DNA of 64,000 nt. Source: Streptomyces sp. man185 (lineage in GTDB: Bacteria > Actinomycetota > Actinomycetes > Streptomycetales > Streptomycetaceae). Location of the stretch: positions 124,001 through 188,000 of the forward strand of contig NTHE01000002.1 in NCBI GenBank assembly GCA_002551355.1, read 5' to 3'. Both the position numbers and the translations under genes were made by a program. This document shows, in pieces, positions 48,327-57,307 of the stretch. The notes below the pieces were generated by a model. That model saw only the letters and a list, made by a program, of their open reading frames with translations. It had not been told where the DNA came from and ran no database searches. Positions within the stretch are counted from its first letter, which is position 1. The number at the start of each line of letters is the position of its first letter.

Positions 48327-49919
48327 TCAGGCGGCCGGCGGGGGAGCGGTGGGGCCGGCGGGGGTGGTGGGGTCGGCGGGCTCCGCGCCCTCGAACCGGT
48401 GCTCGGCGAGCACTCCCGTACGGTGCCGCTGGACGAACCAGTAGTAGGCGAAGCCGCCGAGCGCGACGACGCCGATGAACAGGAACGCGCCCCAGCGCAG
48501 ATACCAGTGCTGCGGGCCGGTCGCGTTGTACACCTCGGCGCGCGGCCAGGCCAGGTTGAGCGACATGGCCGTGCCCCAGAGCACCGCGAGCACGTTGATG
48601 GGCAGCCCCCAGCGGCCCAGCGAGAACGCGCCCTCGCGCGGCTGCCAGTCGCCGCGCAGCCGCCGCAGCAGCATGGGCACGGTGACCAGCAGATAGGCCA
48701 CGTAGATCATGATGATCGCGATGCTGGTGATCACCGAGAAGATCTGCGGCTGGTTGATGTTCACGACCAGGATGACGACGCCCACCACTCCGATCAGCAC
48801 GGCGGGTACCACGGGTGTCTTGAACCGGGGACTGACCTTCGCCAGCTTCGATCCGGCGGGCAGGTTGTTGTCCCGCGCCATGGCGAACATCAGCCGGATC
48901 CCGGCCGCCTGCACGGCCAGCACGCAGACCGTGATCGCGACGACCACCGCCCAGAGGAAGATCTCCCCGATCGTGTCGCCCAGCGTCGCCAGCACCACGT
49001 ACTGGAGTCCGCCGGTGGAGAGCTCCTCGGCCTTCAGGTCCGGCACCGAGAGCAGCGCGAAGAGCAGGATGAACGCGCCGATCAGGAAGGAGGCGATGAG
49101 CGCCCGCAGGATGGCGCGAGGCGCGTTGCGGCCCGGGTTGTGCGACTCCTCGCCGAGCGAGGACGCGGTGTCGAAGCCGTACATCACGTAGGCGGAGGCC
49201 AGTGACGCGGTGAGGAACGCCCCGAAGTAGCCCAGCGACTGGCCGCTGCCCAGCCCGTACGTCTCCGTCAGCGCGGTGCTGGGGCCCCGGGTGATGTGCG
49301 CGGCCAGGAAGATGATCAGGGCGACGGCGGCGATCAGCTCGATGAAGACGCCCGCGGAATTGATCCGGGCCATGAGCTTGACGCCGAACGCGTTGACCAG
49401 CGTGGAGAACAGGATCAGTACGGAGCCGAGCAGCACGGCGTTGGCCGCCTGGTCGTTCTTGCCGCTCCCGTCGCCCACGAACTGGAACCAGTCGTCGATC
49501 TGCGGCAGCGTGATCTGGTAGGCCAGCGCCACGGCCGACAGGGTGACCATGGTGGCCGTCATCATCATCCAGCCGCCGAGCCAGCCGATGTGCGGACCGC
49601 CCATCTTCTTGGCCCAGTTGTAGATCGAACCGGCCACCGGATAGCGGGCGGCCAGCTCGCAGAAGCACAGGGCCACCATCAGCTGCCCGCAGAAGACCAT
49701 CGGCCAGGACCACCAGTAGGCGGGACCGCCGAAGCTGACGCCGAAGTAGAACAGCTGGAAGGTGCCGGTCAGGATCGAGATGTAGCTGATCCCGGCGGCG
49801 AAGGTGTGGAAGTTGCCGAGGGTGCGCTTGAGTTCGGGCTTGTAGCCCAGCTCGCCGAGGGCGTCGTCGTCCTGCCGGCCCTCCGCCGCGCGGCCCTCCG
49901 CGTCCTTCGGGCGGCTCAT
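48327..49919 (-). CDS. APC-superfamily permease (choline/amine type by context)
   Basis: 530 aa with 12 TM segments. The N-terminal LGNFHTFAAGISYISILTGTF is the TM1 region of the GABA/amino acid-choline permease group. YGFDTASSLGEESHNPGRNAPRAIL follows TM6 as expected, and FAMARDNNLPAGSKLAKVSPRFKTP is conserved in this group. It is coupled by ATGA to the aldehyde dehydrogenase gene and followed by the GMC gene, so it should import the pathway substrate. Choline import in many bacteria uses BCCT or ABC systems, so the cargo is inferred. Confidence 0.87.
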   Translation of the reverse strand: MSRPKDAEGRAAEGRQDDDALGELGYKPELKRTLGNFHTFAAGISYISILTGTFQLFYFGVSFGGPAYWWSWPMVFCGQLMVALCFCELAARYPVAGSIYNWAKKMGGPHIGWLGGWMMMTATMVTLSAVALAYQITLPQIDDWFQFVGDGSGKNDQAANAVLLGSVLILFSTLVNAFGVKLMARINSAGVFIELIAAVALIIFLAAHITRGPSTALTETYGLGSGQSLGYFGAFLTASLASAYVMYGFDTASSLGEESHNPGRNAPRAILRALIASFLIGAFILLFALLSVPDLKAEELSTGGLQYVVLATLGDTIGEIFLWAVVVAITVCVLAVQAAGIRLMFAMARDNNLPAGSKLAKVSPRFKTPVVPAVLIGVVGVVILVVNINQPQIFSVITSIAIIMIYVAYLLVTVPMLLRRLRGDWQPREGAFSLGRWGLPINVLAVLWGTAMSLNLAWPRAEVYNATGPQHWYLRWGAFLFIGVVALGGFAYYWFVQRHRTGVLAEHRFEGAEPADPTTPAGPTAPPPAA

Positions 49920-51385
49920 TCGAACCACCTCTGGGGAACCGCGGCGACATTGCGCCAGATGTGCTTGGCCTCCTGGTACTCGGCGAGCCCGGCCGGACCC
50001 AGCTCGCGGCCGAAGCCGGACTGCTTCATGCCGCCCCACTCCGCCTGCGGTACGTAGGGGTGGAAGTCGTTGATCCACACGGTGCCCGCCCGCAGCCGCG
50101 AGGCCACCCGGTGGGCGCGCCCGCCGTCCTGCGTCCAGACGGCCCCCGCCAGGCCGTACACGGTGTCGTTGGCCAGCCGGACCGCGTCGTCCTCGTCCCG
50201 GAACCGCTCGACGGTGAGCACCGGACCGAACGACTCGTCCTGCACCACGGACATCGAGGTGGCGCACTCGTCGAGCACGGTGGGCGGGTAGTAGTAGCCG
50301 CCCGCCAGCGCCGGATCGTCGGGCCGCGCACCCCCGCAGCGCAGCACCGCGCCCTCGGCGATGCCCTCCGCCACGTACGCCTCGACCTTGTCGCGGTGCG
50401 CGGCGGAGATCAGCGGACCGCTGCGGGCGTCCTCGTCGAACGGTCCGCCGAGCTTGATCCGGCCCGCCCGCGCCACCAGCTCGTCGGTGAACCGGTCGTG
50501 CAGCTCGTCCTGCACGAGGAGCCGCGCCCCGGCGGAGCAGACCTGTCCCGAGTGCAGGAAGATCGCCATCAGCGCGTAGTCGACGGCGGTGTCGAAGTCG
50601 GCGTCGGCGAAGACGATGTTGGGATTCTTGCCCCCCAGCTCCAGGGCGACCTTCTTCACGGTGGGCGCGGCGGCCGCCATGATGCGCCGCCCGGTGACGA
50701 GCCCCCCGGTGAACGACACCATGTCCACCCGCGGATCCTCGGTCAGCGGTGCGCCCACCACAGCCCCGGCCCCGAGCACCAGATTGGCGACCCCGGCGGG
50801 CAGCCCGGCCTCGTCCAGCAACCGCATGAGCAGGACGGCGGTGTGCGGGGTCAGCTCGCTCGGCTTGAGGACGAAGGTGTTGCCGGCCCCGAGCGCCGGG
50901 GCGACCTTCCAGGCGGTCTGGAGCAGCGGATAGTTCCACGGCGTGATGAGCGTGCAGACGCCGACGGGTTCGTGCACCACCCGGCTGTCGACGTCCGCGA
51001 GCCCGGTGTCGACGACGCGGCCCCCGTCCCCGGCCGCGACGAGCTCGCCGAAGTACCGGAAACAGTTCGCGATGTCGTCCATGTCGTACGCGCTCTCGAC
51101 CAGCCGCTTGCCGGTGTCCAGCGACTCGGCCCGCGCGAAGACGTCCTTGTCCCGCTCCAGCAGCTCCGCGACCCGCAGCAGCAGCCGCCCCCGCTCGGCG
51201 GCGGGCGTCCCCGGCCACGGCCCCTCGTCGAAGGCCCTCCGGGCCGCGGCGACGGCGGCGTCGGCGTCCTGGACCCCGCCCTCGTCGACGGTGGCCACCG
51301 GCGTGCCGTCGGCCGGACAGCGGATCTCCCGCGTCCGCCCCTCGGCGGCGGCGGTCCACCGGCCATCGATGAACAGCTCCGGCAT
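49916..51385 (-). CDS. Aldehyde dehydrogenase (betaine-aldehyde dehydrogenase-like)
   Basis: 489 aa NAD(P)-dependent ALDH. ITPWNYPLLQTAWKVAPALGAG, FTGGLVTGRRIM, the catalytic Glu in ALELGGKNPN (about residue 253) and the catalytic Cys in HSGQVCSAG (about 285) are all in place. It oxidises an aldehyde to the acid, here probably betaine aldehyde to glycine betaine. ATG 51385 follows CAGGAGGAGCCC; a longer start at 51421 is not needed. It is the first gene of the operon. Confidence 0.9.
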   Translation of the reverse strand: MPELFIDGRWTAAAEGRTREIRCPADGTPVATVDEGGVQDADAAVAAARRAFDEGPWPGTPAAERGRLLLRVAELLERDKDVFARAESLDTGKRLVESAYDMDDIANCFRYFGELVAAGDGGRVVDTGLADVDSRVVHEPVGVCTLITPWNYPLLQTAWKVAPALGAGNTFVLKPSELTPHTAVLLMRLLDEAGLPAGVANLVLGAGAVVGAPLTEDPRVDMVSFTGGLVTGRRIMAAAAPTVKKVALELGGKNPNIVFADADFDTAVDYALMAIFLHSGQVCSAGARLLVQDELHDRFTDELVARAGRIKLGGPFDEDARSGPLISAAHRDKVEAYVAEGIAEGAVLRCGGARPDDPALAGGYYYPPTVLDECATSMSVVQDESFGPVLTVERFRDEDDAVRLANDTVYGLAGAVWTQDGGRAHRVASRLRAGTVWINDFHPYVPQAEWGGMKQSGFGRELGPAGLAEYQEAKHIWRNVAAVPQRWFE

Positions 51386-51612
51386 GGGCTCCTCCTGTAC
51401 GGGGGCGGGCCGCGCGCCCACCGGTGCGGGCCACGGCGACGACCGGCTCCCTGCGCGACGACGTCAGCACAGACAGTAAGGGCGGCCGTGCGGGCGCGCA
51501 GCGCGGGCGGGGCCGATCGGAGCAGGCGCTGCCCGAGGGCCTGGGTTCTCGATCAAGCGCGACGATCGACGGGGTGCAGCCGAGGTCACCCCGCTACGAT
51601 TCCTGCTGCACC

Positions 51613-52227
51613 GTGCCCCCGACGCTTCGTGACGTGAGATCCAGGCTCGCCGAACTGCCCCAGGCGAAGGACGGCTACTGGAGTCCGCCGTCCTCGGACC
51701 AGGACAAGAAGGAGTGGATCACGGCGAACAAGCAGATCATCGAAGCCGCGGCGAAGAACTCCGGCCTGCCCCCGGACATGGTCGCGGGTATCGCGTGGCA
51801 GGAGATCGCGGGTCAGCCGGGGTACGCGGACGACGTGGTCGACACGATCCGTGAGCAGGCCGACGCCCCCTGGGGGCTGAGCCCTGTCTCGCCGGAGAAT
51901 CTGCCGGGTCGCCTCGGCGGCAGCCCGGACGAGACCTCCTACAGCGGCTGCCTGCGGCGCGTCATGGCGGTGCCGCTGGTGATCCTCTATGCGATCGCCG
52001 CCTTCTGTTGCTATACGGCGCTGATCACCCGCCCCTCCGGGAGCTGGGACCAGGACGCCTACGGCGCGATCGCGTTGATGTGCTTCCTCGCTGTCGCCGC
52101 CAGCGCGCTCGGCCTGCTCCTCACCCTCGCCCCTCCCACGGTGCGGCGCGCGATGGGCCCCTGGTGGCTGGCGCCGCCGCTGATCCTCGGGGCGGTCGCG
52201 GCGACCAGATGGGTCCTGGGCGGCTGA
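51613..52227 (+). CDS. Hybrid of a lysozyme-like N-terminal part and a 3-TM C-terminal part
   Basis: 204 aa from GTG 51613 (GTG 51634 is also possible). Residues ~10-110 (YWSPPSSDQDKKEWITANKQIIEAAAKNSGLPPDMVAGIAWQEIAGQPG) look like the start of a lysozyme/transglycosylase-type fold, with Glu in AWQEIAG at the catalytic position. Instead of the rest of that fold, three TM helices follow (MAVPLVILYAIAAFCCYTAL, IALMCFLAVAASALGLLLTLA, WWLAPPLILGAVAATRWVL). The join is at DETSYSGCLRRVM near residue 117. It could be a true fusion, or an internal ATG at 51964 could make a separate small membrane protein. Confidence 0.65.
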   Translation: MPPTLRDVRSRLAELPQAKDGYWSPPSSDQDKKEWITANKQIIEAAAKNSGLPPDMVAGIAWQEIAGQPGYADDVVDTIREQADAPWGLSPVSPENLPGRLGGSPDETSYSGCLRRVMAVPLVILYAIAAFCCYTALITRPSGSWDQDAYGAIALMCFLAVAASALGLLLTLAPPTVRRAMGPWWLAPPLILGAVAATRWVLGG

Positions 52228-52254
52228 GGGGAGTGCTCATCGGCGGCCGGGGGC

Positions 52255-52300
52255 ATCGGGGCCGTCTCAGGGACTCCGGCCGGTGTTCCGCGGCCCCGAT
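52255..52300 (+). terminator. Inverted repeat after the hybrid gene
   Basis: ATCGGGGCCG (52255-52264) pairs perfectly with CGGCCCCGAT (52291-52300); the 26-nt loop can itself pair (CCGGCCGG). It lies 28 nt after the stop at 52227 and may end its transcript. Confidence 0.5.
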
Positions 52301-52447
52301 AGGATCCCGTGCGGGCCCTGACCTCAGGTCACGGCTTGTTCAACAGTCGCTGACTCAGGGCGACTTACGCCCGGCCGTGCCGTCGCGACACCAGCGTTCC
52401 GACCGGCGGCCGGAGCCCCGGAAAACCGAGTGAGTGGAGTGCCAGTC

Positions 52448-53665
52448 ATGCGTGGAGGAAGCGTCGCCGTGGTCGGCGGCAGCATAGCGGGATGTGCCGC
52501 GGCCCTGGCCGCGTCGCGAGGCGGGGCCGAGCGGATCACCGTTCTGGAACGTGCCGACGCCCGACTCCGCGACAGAGGCGTGGGCATCGCCCTCCACAGC
52601 GACCGGTACGACGAGCTGCGGGACGCCGGGTACGTCGCCCCGGAGATGCCCTGGGCGCCGCTGACCCGGCGGGTGTGGAGTGTGCGCGACGGTGCGGCCG
52701 ACCACGGGCGGGTCGTCGGCGAGCAGCCGTTCCCCTTCCGCGCCTACAGCTGGGGCTCGTTGTGGAGCGAACTGCGCCGCCGGGTGCCCGAAGGGGTGTC
52801 CTACCGGTCCGGGGCCGTGGTCACCGGCGTCGAACCGGACGCCGACGGCGTGACGCTGCGGCTCGCGGACGGGCACCGGGAGCACTTCGACGTCGTCATC
52901 GGCGCCGACGGATACCGCTCCGTCGTCCGCGAGGCCATGTTCCCCGGCGCGGAAGCCGCGTACGCCGGATACGTCGGCTGGCGCGGCACCTCGCCGGACG
53001 TCGCGGACCTCCCGGCGGACGGCCGGGACGCGCACAACATCGTCTTCCCCGGCGGCCACTGCATGATCTACCGCATCCCGGACGGTGCGGGCGGCCACCG
53101 GCTCAACTGGGTTTTCTACACCGCGCCCCCGCGGACCGACGGCCTCCACCCGGACCTGCGGATCCCCACCTCCCTGCCGCCGGGCCGGCTCAACTCCGAG
53201 CTCACCGCGCACCTGCGCGCCCTGGTCGCCGAGCACTTCCCGCCGTACTGGGCGGCCCGCGTGCTCCGCACCCCCGCCGACACCACCTTCATCCAGCCCA
53301 TCTACGACCTGGAGGTGCCGTACTACACCTCCGGCCGGATGGCGCTCGTCGGTGACGCCGCCAGCGTCGCCCGGCCGCACATCGGCGGCGGCAGCGTGAA
53401 GGCGCTCCAGGACGCCACCGCGCTGGAGGCCGCCTGGGTGGCCGGGGACAGCTGGAAAGAGGTCCTGGCGGATTACGACGCCCGGCGCGGACCCGTGGGA
53501 GCCGCCATGGTCGCGCTCGCCCGCCGGATGGGTGACGCGCAGGTCGAGAACACACCCGACTGGCACACCATGGATCAGGCCGCGTTCGACGCGTGGTGGC
53601 AGGAACAGAACAGCGGATCCGACCGGCGCAGCGGCTTCGGCGGCCACAGCATGAAGGGCCGGTAG
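52448..53665 (+). CDS. FAD-dependent monooxygenase (2,6-dihydroxypyridine 3-monooxygenase-like)
   Basis: 405 aa PHBH-fold flavoprotein. VAVVGGSIAGCAAALAASR is the dinucleotide-binding motif with Ser in the third Gly position, as in the dihydroxypyridine hydroxylase group. DVVIGADGYRSVVRE is the DG motif, and GDAASVARPHIGGGSVKALQDA is the GD motif. It should hydroxylate a ring substrate with NAD(P)H and oxygen. ATG 52448 has GGAG eight nt upstream; GTG 52430 is less likely. It is convergent with the Liv-type importer, and a shared terminator separates them. The substrate is not known. Confidence 0.85.
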   Translation: MRGGSVAVVGGSIAGCAAALAASRGGAERITVLERADARLRDRGVGIALHSDRYDELRDAGYVAPEMPWAPLTRRVWSVRDGAADHGRVVGEQPFPFRAYSWGSLWSELRRRVPEGVSYRSGAVVTGVEPDADGVTLRLADGHREHFDVVIGADGYRSVVREAMFPGAEAAYAGYVGWRGTSPDVADLPADGRDAHNIVFPGGHCMIYRIPDGAGGHRLNWVFYTAPPRTDGLHPDLRIPTSLPPGRLNSELTAHLRALVAEHFPPYWAARVLRTPADTTFIQPIYDLEVPYYTSGRMALVGDAASVARPHIGGGSVKALQDATALEAAWVAGDSWKEVLADYDARRGPVGAAMVALARRMGDAQVENTPDWHTMDQAAFDAWWQEQNSGSDRRSGFGGHSMKGR

Positions 53666-53712
53666 GCGCGGGGGGCTTCGAAAGCGGACCCCCTCCCCGA
53701 AGCCCCCGCGCC
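53665..53712. terminator. Strong bidirectional terminator
   Basis: GGCGCGGGGGGCTTCG (53665-53680) and CGAAGCCCCCGCGCC (53698-53712) form a 15-bp stem with one bulged G and a 17-nt loop. It fills the gap between the convergent monooxygenase and livF genes. Confidence 0.85.
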
Positions 53713-54447
53713 TCAGGCGCCCGTCCTCGCCGCCGTCAGTTCCAGTGCGGCGTGCAGGGCGGTGGCGTCGGCGCGGGCGTCCTCCCCGTCCAGGCGCAGC
53801 GTCATCCGCCCCGAGGTGAGGACGGTGAGCGCCCCGGCGCACTCGACGGCCTGGGCGGGGCTGGGGGACACCAGCAGGACGGCGAGGCCCTCGGCGGCCA
53901 GCGTGGTCACCAACTCGTGCACCTGCCGTACGAGTACGGGCGCGAGGCCCTCCGTCGGCTCGTCGAGCAGCAGCACCCGCGGTGAGCCGAGCAGCGCGCG
54001 GGCCAGCGCCAGCATCTGCTGTTCGCCGCCCGACAGGTCCGAACCCCGGTTGCCCCGCCGCTCGCCCAGCCGGGGCAGCAGCTCCAGGACGCGCGCGGGG
54101 GTCCACACGCTGGGGCGCGTCGTGTCGCCGCGGCGCGGGGGACGGTGGGACAGCCGCAGGTGCTCGTCGACGGTGAGCCCGGCGAACACCCGGCGACCCT
54201 GCGGTACGAGCCCGATCCCGGCCCGGGCGATCCGGTGCGCCGGCTGCCCGGTCACCTCGCGGCCGTCCAGGCGTACGGTTCCGGCGCTCGGTCGCACCAG
54301 CCCGGTGACGGTGTGGACGAGGGTCGTCTTGCCTGCGCCGTTGTGGCCGACGACGGCGTGGACCGTACCGGCGGGCACCGACAGGTCGAGGCCGTGAAGA
54401 ACGGTCCCGCCGTGGTAACCCGCGGTCAGGCCGGTGAGTTCGAGCAT
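53713..54447 (-). CDS. livF: Liv-type ABC transporter ATP-binding protein (LivF)
   Basis: 244 aa. Walker A VGHNGAGKTTL, signature LSGGEQQML, Walker B RVLLLDEPTEGLAP, and the LivF-type short C-terminus. It is one of the two ATPases of a branched-chain-amino-acid-type importer. It begins 10 nt after livG and is the last gene of the operon before the terminator. Confidence 0.92.
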   Translation of the reverse strand: MLELTGLTAGYHGGTVLHGLDLSVPAGTVHAVVGHNGAGKTTLVHTVTGLVRPSAGTVRLDGREVTGQPAHRIARAGIGLVPQGRRVFAGLTVDEHLRLSHRPPRRGDTTRPSVWTPARVLELLPRLGERRGNRGSDLSGGEQQMLALARALLGSPRVLLLDEPTEGLAPVLVRQVHELVTTLAAEGLAVLLVSPSPAQAVECAGALTVLTSGRMTLRLDGEDARADATALHAALELTAARTGA

Positions 54448-54457
54448 CGGGCGTCGG

Positions 54458-55309
54458 TCATCCTCTCGCGTCGGTCGGGGACGGGCAGACGGTCGGGATC
54501 CCCTGGTCCGGGGCGCCGTCCGGGCTCGCCGACGGGCCCGTGCCGTGGTACGCCTCGCGGACCTCGGGATGTGCCAGCACCTCCTGGGTCGGTCCCTCGA
54601 CGAGCACTTTTCCCGCCGTCAACACGGTCACGGAGGTTGCGAGTTCGGCGACCACCTCGACATGGTGCTCGACCAGGACGACCGCGACGCTCGACGGCAG
54701 GGCTCCGATGACACCGAGCAGTCGGCCGATGTCGGCGTCGGTCAGCCCGGCCGCCGGCTCGTCCAGGAGCAGCAGCCGGGGGTTTCCCGACAGGGCGGCG
54801 GCGAGGTCGAGCATGCGGCGCTGCCCGTGCGAGAGCGTGGAGGCCGGCCGGTGGGCCAGGTCCGCGAGGCCGACCGTCTCCAGATGACGGCCCGCGGACT
54901 CCTTGTGCAGCCGGTAGCGGGACGGTCTGCGCCAGGCGCCGCGACGCTGTGGATGGTGCGGCCAGCCCGCCAGGACGACGTTGTCCAGCACAGACAACTC
55001 AGCTATGGCCAACGGCTGTTGGAAGCTGCGGGCGATGCCGAGACGGCTCCGCTTCGCCGTGGGCGTCCGGGTGATGTCGGCGCCGTCCAGGGCGATCGTG
55101 CCCTGGTCGGTCCTGTCGGTGCCCGCGATCAGGTTGAGCAGGGTCGTCTTGCCCGCTCCGTTGGGTCCGATGACGGCGTGCCGGGCGCCCGCGGGGAGCC
55201 GCAGACTCACCTCGTCGACGGCGGTCAGCGTGCCGTAGCTGCGGGTGACCCGGTCGAGGGCGAGGACCGGAGGGGCCGACGCGGTCGGTGCGGTCGGTGG
55301 GGGTGTCAT
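54458..55309 (-). CDS. livG: Liv-type ABC transporter ATP-binding protein (LivG)
   Basis: 283 aa. Walker A IGPNGAGKTTLLNL, the signature with a variant first line (LSHGQRRML), Walker B LLLLDEPAAGLTD, and a BCA_ABC_TP C-terminal segment (VLVEGPTQEVLAHPEVREAYHG) typical of LivG. A 12-residue Thr/Pro-rich N-terminus precedes the domain, and a ~25-residue tail follows it. ATG 55309 overlaps the stop of the fused permease by 4 nt. Confidence 0.92.
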   Translation of the reverse strand: MTPPPTAPTASAPPVLALDRVTRSYGTLTAVDEVSLRLPAGARHAVIGPNGAGKTTLLNLIAGTDRTDQGTIALDGADITRTPTAKRSRLGIARSFQQPLAIAELSVLDNVVLAGWPHHPQRRGAWRRPSRYRLHKESAGRHLETVGLADLAHRPASTLSHGQRRMLDLAAALSGNPRLLLLDEPAAGLTDADIGRLLGVIGALPSSVAVVLVEHHVEVVAELATSVTVLTAGKVLVEGPTQEVLAHPEVREAYHGTGPSASPDGAPDQGIPTVCPSPTDARG

Positions 55310-57306
55310 GGGGAGACCTTCCCGGCGGGGGGCACGGCGGGCGCGGACGGGGACCGGTCCTCGGACCCGGAGGTGTCGGACGGCGGCCCGCTCCCGCCGC
55401 CGGATCCGCCGCCCCGCAGACCAGCGAGGCCGCGCGGCAGCACGTACACCGTCGCGACGAACAGCACGCCCAGCAGCAGCGGCCCGTGGCCGGGCCAGGA
55501 ACCGGCTACCCAGTCCCGGGTGGCGACGATGAGCCCCGCGCCCAGCAGCGCGCCGATCACCGACGTCGTACCGCCGATGACCACAGCCAGCAGCGCGAAC
55601 GCGGCGATCTCGAACCCGACGTCGGCGGGGGAGAGGTACTGCTGGACGGTCACCATCAGCGAACCGCCCACGCCGGCCAGCGCGCCCGCGCAGATGTGGG
55701 CCACCAACAGGTACCGCCCCACCGGGTGCCCGGAGGCGCGCATTCGCGCCTCGGCGCCCCGGGTGCCGGTCAGCAGCTTTCCCGCCGGAGAGCGCAGGAC
55801 GAGCAGGGTGAGGGCCACGGCGACGGCGGCGACGACGAGCGCGTAGGTGTACAGCTCGCTCTCCTCCAGCATCCCCTCCCCGCCCCACAGCGCCTGCGTG
55901 GCCGGGAACCCGACGAGGCCGTCCGCGCCGCCGGTGACGGACTTGAGCTGGTTGACGACCGCTCCGGTCAGTTCGCCGATCGCGAGCGTGATCATCAGCA
56001 CGGTCGTGCCGCGGGCCCGGATCACCGCGGGTCCCACCACCGCGGAGAAGACGGCGGCGGCGAGCGCCGAGAGGACGATCTGGAACGGGCCCGCGGTCCA
56101 CCCGGCGTCCGCGAGATTCGCGGTGGCGTACGCGCCCACGGCGAACGGCGCGGTCTGCCCGAGGGTGGGCAGCCCGGCGTAGCCGGTGAGGATCGTGACG
56201 CTGACCGCGAGCAGCCCGAGCGCCAGGGCGGAGCCGGCCAGCGAGATGCTGTACGCGTCGAGCAGGGCGGGCAGGGCGATCAGCACCGCGAGCAGGACGA
56301 GCAGCGGGGCCGCCTGTCGCCACGCGGGTCCACCCGGCAGCCTGCTGGTCCAGGCGGGCAGCGGTCGTCGCCGCAGCCCGGCGACGAGGCGGCCTCGCAG
56401 CCGGGCGACCGGGTCCGGGGCAGTGCCCTCGGGGCCGTGCGTCGACGCAGGTTCCGCGAAGCGGGAGCGCAGCACCAGCACCGCCGCCATCGCGGCGAAG
56501 AGCAGATACGGGGCCAGCTCGGGTGCCACCGAGACGCCCAGCGTCTGCACCTCGCCCACGGCGACCGCCGCGAAGAAGGTCGCCCACAGCGAGCGCAGCC
56601 CGCCGAGCACGACCACCACGAGGGACAGCATCAGCACGTTCTCGGAGGTACCGGGCCCGGGGCCGATGATCGGCGCCCCGAGCACACCGGCCGCACCGGC
56701 CAGCGCACCCGCCGCCGCGAGGACGCCGGTGTGCACCGCCCGGGGGCTGTGACCGGTGGCCGCGAGCATCTGCGGATCGTCGGCGGCGGCCCGTACCGCC
56801 GCGCCCATCCGGGTCCGGGTCAGCACCCAGGTCCCGAACCCCGCGAGCAGCACGGCCATCACGATGAAGCAGAGCCGGTATGCCGGGTAGCGGTGCCCCA
56901 GCAGCGTCACCGAGGAGTCGAGCGCCTCGGGTACGCGTACGGGGAGTTCGTCCGCCCCGAAGAACTGGATGAGCAGATCACCGCCGATCAGGGCGAGCCC
57001 GAACGTCAGCAGCGCCTGCGCCAGATGCCCCCGCCGCGCGAGCGGGGCCGTCGCGGCGGACAGCGCCGCCCCGGCCACGCACGCCGCCGCCGTTCCGGCG
57101 GCCAGGCCGAGGGCGAGACCGCCCCAGGTCCCGTCGCTCAGCTCGGCCCCCGTGTAGGCGCCGATCGCGTACAGCGTGCCGTGGGACAGATTCAGCACAC
57201 CCGCCGTGCCGAAGGCGAGGCTCAGACCGGCGGCGACCACGAACAGCAGCAGCCCGAAGGCCACTCCGTCCACCGCCGGTACGAGGTGGGCATCCAGGAG
57301 CTCCAT
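55306..57306 (-). CDS. livHM: Fused LivH-LivM permease of a branched-chain amino acid type importer
   Basis: 666 aa. Residues 1 to ~290 are LivH-like (LLFVVAAGLSLAFGTAGVLNLSHGTLYAIGAY; MRAAADDPQMLAATG-like coupling helix MGAAVRAAADDPQML). Residues ~330-640 are LivM-like (LLAVSVTILTGYAGLPTLGQTAPFAVGAY; YLLVAHICAGALAGVGGSL). The two halves are joined by a ~35-residue Arg/Pro linker. In E. coli they are separate proteins; here one polypeptide gives both TM subunits. A Gly/Ser-rich C-terminal tail ends the protein. It starts 2 nt upstream of where livK stops, consistent with one operon. Confidence 0.9.
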   Translation of the reverse strand: MELLDAHLVPAVDGVAFGLLLFVVAAGLSLAFGTAGVLNLSHGTLYAIGAYTGAELSDGTWGGLALGLAAGTAAACVAGAALSAATAPLARRGHLAQALLTFGLALIGGDLLIQFFGADELPVRVPEALDSSVTLLGHRYPAYRLCFIVMAVLLAGFGTWVLTRTRMGAAVRAAADDPQMLAATGHSPRAVHTGVLAAAGALAGAAGVLGAPIIGPGPGTSENVLMLSLVVVVLGGLRSLWATFFAAVAVGEVQTLGVSVAPELAPYLLFAAMAAVLVLRSRFAEPASTHGPEGTAPDPVARLRGRLVAGLRRRPLPAWTSRLPGGPAWRQAAPLLVLLAVLIALPALLDAYSISLAGSALALGLLAVSVTILTGYAGLPTLGQTAPFAVGAYATANLADAGWTAGPFQIVLSALAAAVFSAVVGPAVIRARGTTVLMITLAIGELTGAVVNQLKSVTGGADGLVGFPATQALWGGEGMLEESELYTYALVVAAVAVALTLLVLRSPAGKLLTGTRGAEARMRASGHPVGRYLLVAHICAGALAGVGGSLMVTVQQYLSPADVGFEIAAFALLAVVIGGTTSVIGALLGAGLIVATRDWVAGSWPGHGPLLLGVLFVATVYVLPRGLAGLRGGGSGGGSGPPSDTSGSEDRSPSAPAVPPAGKVSP

Positions 57307-57307
57307 G

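Noticed and set aside
48327..51470. 1047-aa apparent fusion of aldehyde dehydrogenase and permease
   Set aside because: The N-terminal part is an off-frame reading of the dehydrogenase; the permease starts at 49919 in a 4-nt overlap.
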